40,956 nucleotides of DNA. Origin: Mnemiopsis leidyi (Eukaryota; Ctenophora; Tentaculata; Lobata; Bolinopsidae). Shown here piece after piece: positions 32,926 to 40,956 of this stretch (its first letter is position 1; each line of letters begins with the position of its first letter). The position numbers were made by a program, and so were the translations under genes. The stretch covers positions 191,037 to 231,992 of the forward strand of contig JH156626.1 in assembly GCA_000226015.1 (NCBI GenBank), written 5' to 3'. The notes below the pieces were generated by a model that was not told the origin of the DNA, did no database searches, and worked only from the letters and a program-made list of their open reading frames with translations.

Positions 32926-35826
32926 ACAAATTCTCGCATCAAAATCAACGTTACTCAACATATTCAACGGCGAAATAGGCAAATACATAATGATAATATA
33001 CCAGTCCGGTAATAATGTTCTTGGTATAAAAGTATAAATGTATGAATAGAAATAACGATCCTTGTTAGAGGATATAGGTAGTAATAAAGTTCCTGGTTAA
33101 ACGAAGTGAGAACGATCTAACTATAACTTTAAAAGTAAAAATAGTACAATTCCATGCTTATGGCAATCTTGTTGTAAATATGTGACCCACGCGGGCGAAT
33201 CATTTCCCTAACACATCACATTTCATCGACATAAAGACATAATAATAGTCCTATTGTAAAATTATTCCTATATCAATATGCGAACGCAGAACAGTGATAT
33301 TTTATGTGTTCATAATGCGGCTATGTCCTATAATGATCAGCATGATATTTGAAATACATTTGAGACATCACTATCGCTATACCTGCTACCTAGGTAACAT
33401 ACGTTCTGTTTATTAACTGTCTTAGCATTTTCTTAAAGTTAAGTTAATCAACTGTTACAGTATTTACTAGTGCTATTCGAGCTGTCAATGCCACGATATC
33501 CTCGATAAAAAGGGAAAAAGTTGATGAAGAAACTGATTATCTCAATATAAATGAACTCAAAGAGCGTTGTAAACAAAATCAAATAAATTCCAGCATGGCA
33601 CTCGAAAATTGTTGTTGAATATATCGAAAATTTAAGATGGCACTATCAGTATTAAGCCCTGGAATTCTATGTCTTAAAAGGTTGCAAGGACTGAAGGCCT
33701 GGGAGTTGAAAAATCGTGACATCCAAAAGTAATCATCTATTGTAATAAAATAATTGAAAAAATTAGGGGCATGAACTGCATAGTCATATAAATATCCTGG
33801 AATTTCAAAAACATCACTCAGATAAGTATGAGCAAGTGGAATCCAAGAGTGCATTCTAATTCACTAAACTTCAACTTGTCAATGCGACAGCTGACAAAAA
33901 TTTGCGAGTTGCAAATTCCAGGAATTAAAACAAGAGTGCCAGAAGATTCCTGCAGGGGCTTAACACCCTGCATAGTGCAGGACTATAATTATATACCGAC
34001 TATTTCAAATTTAATGCATCTTCGGTAATAAAAAACTTGTCAGCGGAAAATTATAGGACACGAAATGAAATTATGTAACAGACATGCAAAATCAACACAA
34101 CAAAATTAACTATGAACAAATAACAACAAGATTTAAAGTTTAAGGTTAAGTTTAACAATGATGGTCAAATGGGAGAACACTTGAGCTACAAGACTACAAA
34201 AGTGCAACTTGAAGACTACAAGACTGAAAAAGTACGAGCGAAACAAAATGCGTCACTTGCCAATGTTCATCCATGAACCGCAGCTTTTTTTTCTCATTTG
34301 ATCCTGGGTGGTCAAGCTGCTCGCAATGTATATAGAAGTTTAATATGATATTCAGTTTTATCCGAAGTGTCAAATAGGATCTAGTCGGTCGAAGTTTCTT
34401 AGCTCACGGAGATAGTAGTTATTGATGCTTCATGTAGAACAAGAACCTAAAACAGTAAAATTCGTATAACTACTTTATAGTACATTAGTTATAGTGTGGA
34501 AACATATTTCACCCATGCCTAGCGGCAATGTGTCATGATATGATTGTAATGAAATAATGTGATAATGTATAAATATATTCTATTTTATAATGATAATGAA
34601 ATCTATCAAATGGCATATATACGTGAATTGAAACTAAATTCAACTTTTGATCTATGGGACAGAAATTGAAAGGCTCAAAAACGGTTAAGCTTAATGTTAA
34701 ATTAAAGGTTCACAGTTACTTAATCAAACTTCACAGTTCTACCAAAAGAAAAGTATAACTAGGATAAAATAAGAAAAAAATTGTTGTTTGGGCCTGATAA
34801 TCCAATTGCATCATCTGGGAAATCTAGAATAGTATAATAATTATAAACTGTTAAAGTATAAAGCGCTTACTCAAGACCAATATTAGAAGTAAAGATCATT
34901 CTGACAATTGTATAAGTTGTGGCTCGGCAATTGTGCTAGTGCAGCGTAAGATCTAATTTTAGAATTTTGTCGATGATTATGATCAGCACTTCGCTTTTTC
35001 AAATGGCCTCTTACAATTCACTATATGCCCTTTGCCGGGCTCCGCGCCTGTCTCCCTTCGTTTTGCCTTCCTCGCTCCTTGTTGAAAACAAGGAATTATG
35101 CCGGGAGGAACCAGGCAATATATCAATATGCCTTATTCTCTTTACAATCGCTTGAATTGGCGCGTAACATGTGGCAAATTCAATTCGACAAACAACAAGC
35201 AAAAAATCGGTACATAAAATCTCAACTGAAAAAGCACTCCATATTTTCACTTTTCAATCGTGCTCGAGATGGTGAGTTTTCAATAAACATAAGATAATTG
35301 AAAAAGTGTGTGAGGACAGGCTGGAGTTCCGTATCTATTTACAACTGATCGCCAATAAAAGAATAAAGTGAGCTGAAAACTGAAAGTGCATTGTGCAATA
35401 TGTGTTCTTACAAAACACCTTGAAGTCATTTGATTTTCATAGTTAAATCATTTCAGATGTGATCTGTGCCTTGGAAAATTGGATTAATGGATCAATAACA
35501 ATTTGATCGGCCTAGAGTTAGATTACGGTTGACTAAAAAACTGTACAGCTGTACAGTCAAGAGTATAGAATACATAGCTAAAAAAGAAAGCCTATAGAGG
35601 TGCCTTCCTGAACGAGATTAACCAAAGATTAACTGCGATAAGTCCATTAACTGGTCTGCTCTTGAAGAATATTATCCTCAAATCACAGACATATACGACC
35701 TCAAATTGTCTAATTTAACAATTTCTTTAGTGGACTCTACAACCGTGGTTGCAATTCAGACCGCAGTGAATCCAGTAATGTTTTAACCCCTGCATCTCCG
35801 TCTGACCATACATTTAAAAAAACTTG
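32926..35826. other. Intergenic, no gene recognised
   Basis: Mostly AT-rich, with open frames below 95 codons. A frame at 35025-35297 (+) starts in a locally GC-richer patch and ends near a donor-like GATGGTGAGTT, but I see no domain or partner exon. Confidence 0.45.
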
Positions 35827-37652
35827 AGCGGCTAAACAAAAGTGCATCCATTGACCTCATCTCAAATGATATGCTGAAGTGCTGTAAAGCCAACTAAAGC
35901 CTTGATCCTGTGACTCATTAACTCCTGCCCATCTTTTTGGAGTTTATCCGTGGAACTGCTCTTTGACTACTCCACTACATAAGAAAGGCGATTGGCAAAA
36001 TCCTGACAACTATAGATCAGCCATCACATTTGGTAGTTGCTTTTTTCAGCCTTTAGTTGCAGTGCCTTACTGAGTTCAGGAGTGTAACTGTAGTCTGCCC
36101 GGACTATACCCTTACCAGCTAGGATTCAGGAGTGGCGCACAATGCACAGACCACATCCTGATCATTATTATTTACTTGTGCATAAAGCTTCGTAAGGCCG
36201 GACACCGTTTGTCGGAAGGCACTCATACACAAGCTCGGTAGTATGGGCATTAGGGGGAAATTTTTCTCATCAAACACATTTACAGCAACTCTAAGTCTCG
36301 AATAAAACTCATTCAAAATCTTTCGATGACCATTGATGTCACCATAGGAACTGAGCAAGGTCATTCTCTCTCGCCTGAACTATAATGATAACCTATCGGT
36401 TTCACTGCTTAATGAATTTAAAAAATCTAATGAGTCATCTTTTGTAGGCCGATCTGATCTGATTTTACTTGCACTGGGTGCCAAAAGTCTGCAAACACAA
36501 CTAGACTGCCGACATGAATCCGTGAGCGAGTGGGAGCTAAAAATTCTGAAAAAAACATAATGGACTTAATGGGATCTAAACTTCTGAACTGCTCGTATGG
36601 GTTCAAACTTGGTGATCTCAAAGTAGAACCTACAAGGAAGTACTGGTACCTAGGTATCGTGTTCAGGTATCGTGGATCCTTCAAGCATGCAATTGATGAG
36701 CTACGAAAAAGGAGCTTATTAGAATCTTTTTTGTAATCGTTGGATTGTTGGCACAGGAGCTCTTACCACGAATACAATTTGCTCTAACCACCAATATTTA
36801 TCGATAGCCTGGTGAATCCAGTCGCGATGTACTTATGTCAAATCTGGCTCCTGACAACATGTGTCTGGTGTCATGAAGATATGACCATGCAAAGTCACAT
36901 ATCTTAATATAATATCTTTTTGCGTTGTCAAGAAATGCAACAACAAATTCTGCAATGGAGACACAGGCAGACTTCCATGGGGTATATCGGTCATCCACAG
37001 TGTCTTCGTTACTTCAATCGGGTCTATTAAGGCATTAAGCTACTGATGGTTGTAACTCTGCAACCACCATCATCAACCATGCCTACCAAAAGCAGAAACA
37101 ACTCAACATACCTTGGTTTCAAACATGGAGTGCAATCAGTGCACAGCAACAGCGAGCTGACAACACGAACACCAGCCCCCAATCGGCAATGGATTTAGGA
37201 ACTCACAGCGATCTTGTCGCGGTGATACCCGACTCTCGCAGCTCGAAGCTGAACGATAGACGGAAATAATCTCTTCAAACAGCGATATCTTTATTCGACA
37301 GTGGGCCGATAGCCTAAAACAACAAAACAAAATGTACTGATTCTATCAGCAGATGAAAGATAGCTTTGGTGAAGAACCTTACCTTGGAATAAAAAACCGA
37401 AACTACAGATCTAATATATCGCAAAAATTCGATAAAGTAGTCACGATCTCATGATAGAGAGACGAAGATACGGCAAAGGCCAGGTCCAAGACGACCCAAA
37501 AACCTGTCGACATTGCTGTAAATTATGTAACACATCGGATGGCACCATGGAAATGCTTGGATGCTTTATACCTTTTTATGAGCATTGAGCAACTCATTAA
37601 CGAACCAGAAGAACAAGTGCTGTCAGAATGTCCATACTACCATGCAATTCGG
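35827..37652 (+). pseudogene. Decayed non-LTR (LINE) retrotransposon, reverse transcriptase remnant
   Basis: Pieces of a LINE ORF2 appear in the expected order on + but in shifting frames. A palm-leading segment KSASIDLISNDMLK lies near 35836. SLTTPLHKKGDWQNPDNYRS follows at about 35960, then GFRSGAQCTDHIL (~36122) and EQGHSLSPELYNDNL (~36353, normally a QG-LSP block). Next is a damaged active-site region (~36450, where Y/FADD would be) followed by LLALGAKSLQTQLD, then KYWYLGIVFRYRGSFKHAID (~36639), LVNPVAMYLCQIW (~36809) and a Cys-rich end with EEQVLSECPYYHAIR (~37606). Stops and frameshifts lie throughout, and no upstream endonuclease domain is seen, so the copy is dead and probably 5'-truncated. 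The style is CR1/L2/Jockey-like, but the clade cannot be assigned by eye. Confidence 0.85.
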
Positions 37653-40600
37653 GTAAGCTCTCCGATAATCTCAAAATTATTCTTATGCTTAAAGCGTACG
37701 GTCTCATCTTGTCCTCCTATCATATGCGCGAGTTTCGCAAGTTCCTCTCAGACTGCTACCATCTTAGTAACGCAAAATGAAGACCATACATCTACATCGT
37801 GATCTGACAAACGATATTCTTTCATCGCCTATCAAGATCCAATGAACACTCTTGATCCTTTTCTTTCTTTATGCATGATCATATCAACTTCGTTTTATTT
37901 TGTTAACGAACTGAACTTAAAGTCAAGATCTTATTTAGACAAGAAATAGGTAAATAGAATAAATCTCAAATGATTAGAATGAATCTAAATTCTATTGTTA
38001 ATACTTATATAATATATTCAACTGAATAACGTTGGTTTAATATTTCGCTTGCGTAATATGAATAGATAAATGAATCAACAATGATACTCATACAAGTGTA
38101 AATGGTTGAATGACTAAAGTGATTTAAACTCTATACTGGCACATGATGATTGAATTTATAGTCACCATTAGTTTCGCCCGCTCGCCGCCACGGATGTGAA
38201 ATGAACAATGACCAAGTGAACATGAAACGTATTGTTATAGCGACGTTCATGTAGCAACTCAAACAAAACTTTGTTTATACGAGGCTGAATCTAGTTTCAT
38301 TGTTAGGGATTAGAATATCATAGCTTGGAGTTTCAGTTATGAATATGATTCAAAATGTCGAAAATTTGTATGAAGATATAAAGCTTTACGGCATAGCTTA
38401 ATAGTGGCAAACTTTTGGTATAAGCAAGATTCAAAATTACAAGCAATTCACTGTACAAGCTCTCACTTACGAGCAAGCATTGAATAATAGCCGCCTTAAT
38501 GAGATCAAGATTAGGCACCGTACCGGTGCTTTAAGCAAGTGGTAAGATAAATTTGTCATTGTGCTGCAACTGCGAAAATGCAACATAACGAGTTGGAGTG
38601 ATGCTCTCTGCGTCAGTTTAATGATTCGAGTTGTGTTCTAATTCTAAACATTATTGGTAATTAGATCATCTCGACCTTTCCCCAGTGAGGTACTGTAGGC
38701 GTAGCAAACTAACAGATTTGTATAGGAGGAGCGTAAAAAAACTCGCCAAACTCTTAGTATTACAAAAGAAATGTATGGGCATTGAGCAAGGACCAAAAAG
38801 GGAGGACCCGAGCAAACAATACTAATACTATATCTGAAACAATCGAGTGTGAGTGTGACTGTGTGTTGCTGAGGAGCCGCTTGCTTGGGATAGCCATATC
38901 TCATGTGTTTTTGACATCGGTGTGTGCGATGACAATCCCATGCGTTAAACCTTGTTAGACAAGTAAATTATTATATTTATAATAATTTATTTTATCAAAT
39001 AAAAGTGTACAAAGCTTATCATGACATGTTACACTTACAGAGAGGAATCTTTTATAAGCGGTGTTTTGGTATTTTGAAACAGATTTACTTTTTACGGAGA
39101 TTTTAAATGCAAGATTATTTTGCCAGTCGCTATCTTTATTAAGCTAGCACAAAGGTGCAATCGGGGCTTTTAGAATATTATGATTAGCTCAAAACGAAAT
39201 CAAGTTAAATTACATAAATTCATGTACAAATTATATTCATACTTATATAACTGTTTCAAAATATAAGTTGTATTGGCCATCTCATAGGTTTTAAAATTGT
39301 ATGCTCTGTGATCAGTCCATATCTACGTGTACTAGCTGCCATACCCTATCTCAACAATTACGACCTATAGAGCAGTAGGTATAGGTGCTCGGAATGATTT
39401 CAAAACTCTTGCTGATGTTCATGATGATGCAATGATGATCTACAGCTAAAAATTGCAGGATTCTGAGGCTTATAATCTCGATGATATTGAAAAATCAGCA
39501 AGATCACACGGTTAATAAAGCGTTCACAATCACAAGACTCACTGAAAGCCATGGGTTCTTGGATATACAAATAACTCCGATTTTTGTGAAAAAGATTTCT
39601 CAAATTTGACATATTTGTCATCTTTATTTACTATTGTCAATGCCAATAAGCGAGTTTTAGATTAATATTCTTCTCAAAAATCGAATCTTTTTAAAGCTGC
39701 CACTAAAAAATCGAACATAGCTGGAAGATTTAAAAAGCTAACTTCAAATACACCGGTTATAGGTTGTCCAGCCAGCCGAACCACCTTTAACCATTCGATA
39801 TTTATATTTGTCCTACAGCTCACGAATTGGGAATCTTGTATGCCGGAGTCATGGCTTGCAGTTGCACACAATATGCAATTCCATGAGCTCGAGCTCAGAC
39901 GGCTGGAAACATTTTAATTTGGCATGGGATTAGGGATTGATTCCTAAGAGTACGATAGTTGTTCCATTGAAATCTCAGCTTAAATTGACTTTTAGCAAGT
40001 TGGTGCATTCTGTAACTCAAATTAAATTTATTTATGAGGAAATTACAGGTTTTGGAGAAAGTTAGCAGGGCATTACATTTACGGTATTTTTGAACAATAA
40101 ACAAAATAACTAGATCATATATCAAAATTTCTATAGAGCTGTTAAAATAGCTCTTAATTAACAGTATTCAAATACATCTTCTCCGTTGAGGTAATACAAT
40201 ATTAAGTATACACCCTTCCACCCCTTTACAGAACTACTGACTAAGCATAATACTCTTCTACATCAAATTTGAGTGTCCGGAAGATGACGCTGTGGCGCAG
40301 AAATCTATTAATGTTCATCTCCATGATGCTCCATCAGTCCATGTCTTTTACTGTACAGGTACCTGGTACAGCTATAAGTATAGTAAACCTAAAATAATCA
40401 GCTGCTGTTAGTGTTTGATCACGATGAGGATCGGATGACTATTCATATTTTACAAGTCACTTCGTTTAAAATTACTTACTTAGATTATTGATATCAATAT
40501 CAATATTTATAATTATATCTATTCTCTCTATACTCAAGATTTGGATGCAAGACCCCAGCTTATAGAACGTGAAATTGAATAATTGAAGTACACAACAATT

Positions 40601-40870
40601 CACAAAGTATTGCACTAACTCTAAGAAATTTAAATAAACTTAAAGTTGAATTTGATTACGTCCGAAAATACAAGTCATGTTTAAAGCAGTTTTGCTCGTC
40701 GATATAGTTTTCACTCGAATAAGTAGTGTATGAAAACTATTCCAGAATACTAATTAGAAATTTACCGGAAATAACAGTGAGCCAGTGGTTCACTCACACT
40801 GCTGTCCCCTGGGCGAGAGATGTTAACTGATTTTCAGACTGTAAGTGTCAACAGACTCTTCGAACTTGAA
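37653..40870. other. Intergenic, no gene recognised
   Basis: The 3' end of the LINE may extend a few hundred bases here, but nothing recognisable remains. Only short frames occur (under 90 codons). No RNA genes or inverted repeats of note. Confidence 0.45.
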
Positions 40871-40956
40871 CAATCATAACAAAAGTTAATCAATGCAGTC
40901 TAGAAAAGTCAACCAATCGTTACAGAAGTTAACCAATCATTACAAAAGTTTACCAT
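40871..40956 (+). repeat. Short ~20-bp tandem array at window edge
   Basis: About four units of form AACCAATCATTACAAAAGTT (20-23 bp period) run off the right edge of the window. The unit AACCAATCGTTACAGAAGTT can be lined up with the 29.5-kb minisatellite unit GACCAAACGTTACTAAATTT (shared ACCAA-CGTTAC-AA-TT), so the arrays may be related. Confidence 0.65.

Noticed and set aside
35025-35297. 90-codon frame ending near a donor-like GTGAGT
   Set aside because: No partner exon or domain; the starting patch overlaps an equally open frame on the other strand.

Overview
This is eukaryotic, almost certainly invertebrate metazoan, DNA. It is AT-rich and gene-poor, has GT-AG introns of about 0.1-0.95 kb, and carries many small inverted-repeat elements plus a decayed LINE. 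The phylum cannot be fixed from the sequence. There is no sign of bacterial, phage or viral gene organisation.

The only confidently real genes are two intact paralogous seven-transmembrane receptors in the middle of the window. They point at each other tail to tail: GPCR-1 on + (12787-15552, 7 exons, 399 aa) and GPCR-2 on - (23719-19975, 7 exons, 463 aa). I assembled both by following GT-AG splice sites. Every intron has the same position and phase in the two genes (1,1,1,1,1,0), and exon 4 is exactly 198 nt in both. They keep the class-A (rhodopsin-like) skeleton: N1.50, D2.50, Cys3.25 paired with an extracellular-loop-2 Cys, R3.50, W4.50, P5.50, E6.30, C6.47 and N7.49. They share an unusual set of altered activation switches: DRY became G-R-F/L, CWxP became C-Y-x-E, and NPxxY became N-A/V-x-x-H. 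This divergent receptor pair is the most interesting biology in the window.

Left flank (1-12.8 kb): no convincing gene. It holds a strong G-quadruplex motif on the - strand (~1.05 kb), a ~655-bp foldback element built of CCATTGG/GGCGCC motifs that read as Gly-X-Y on both strands (1.2-1.9 kb), an 82-bp MITE with a perfect 8-bp target duplication (6.9 kb), a 71-bp-arm near-perfect hairpin (7.2-7.4 kb), a 60-bp tandem duplication (7.8 kb) and a nested palindrome (9.1 kb). Between the receptors (15.6-20 kb) lie a 318-bp hAT-like MITE with a perfect 8-bp target duplication, a terminal fragment of a second MITE family and smaller repeats.

Right flank (23.7-41 kb): a ~360-bp pyrimidine tract, two pairs of dispersed duplications, a 315-bp MITE beside a 20-bp minisatellite that runs into an 864-bp assembly gap (29762-30625), another MITE with ~105-bp arms (32.6-32.9 kb), and a degenerate 5'-truncated LINE reverse transcriptase (35.8-37.7 kb). 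A short 20-bp-period array at the right edge resembles the minisatellite.
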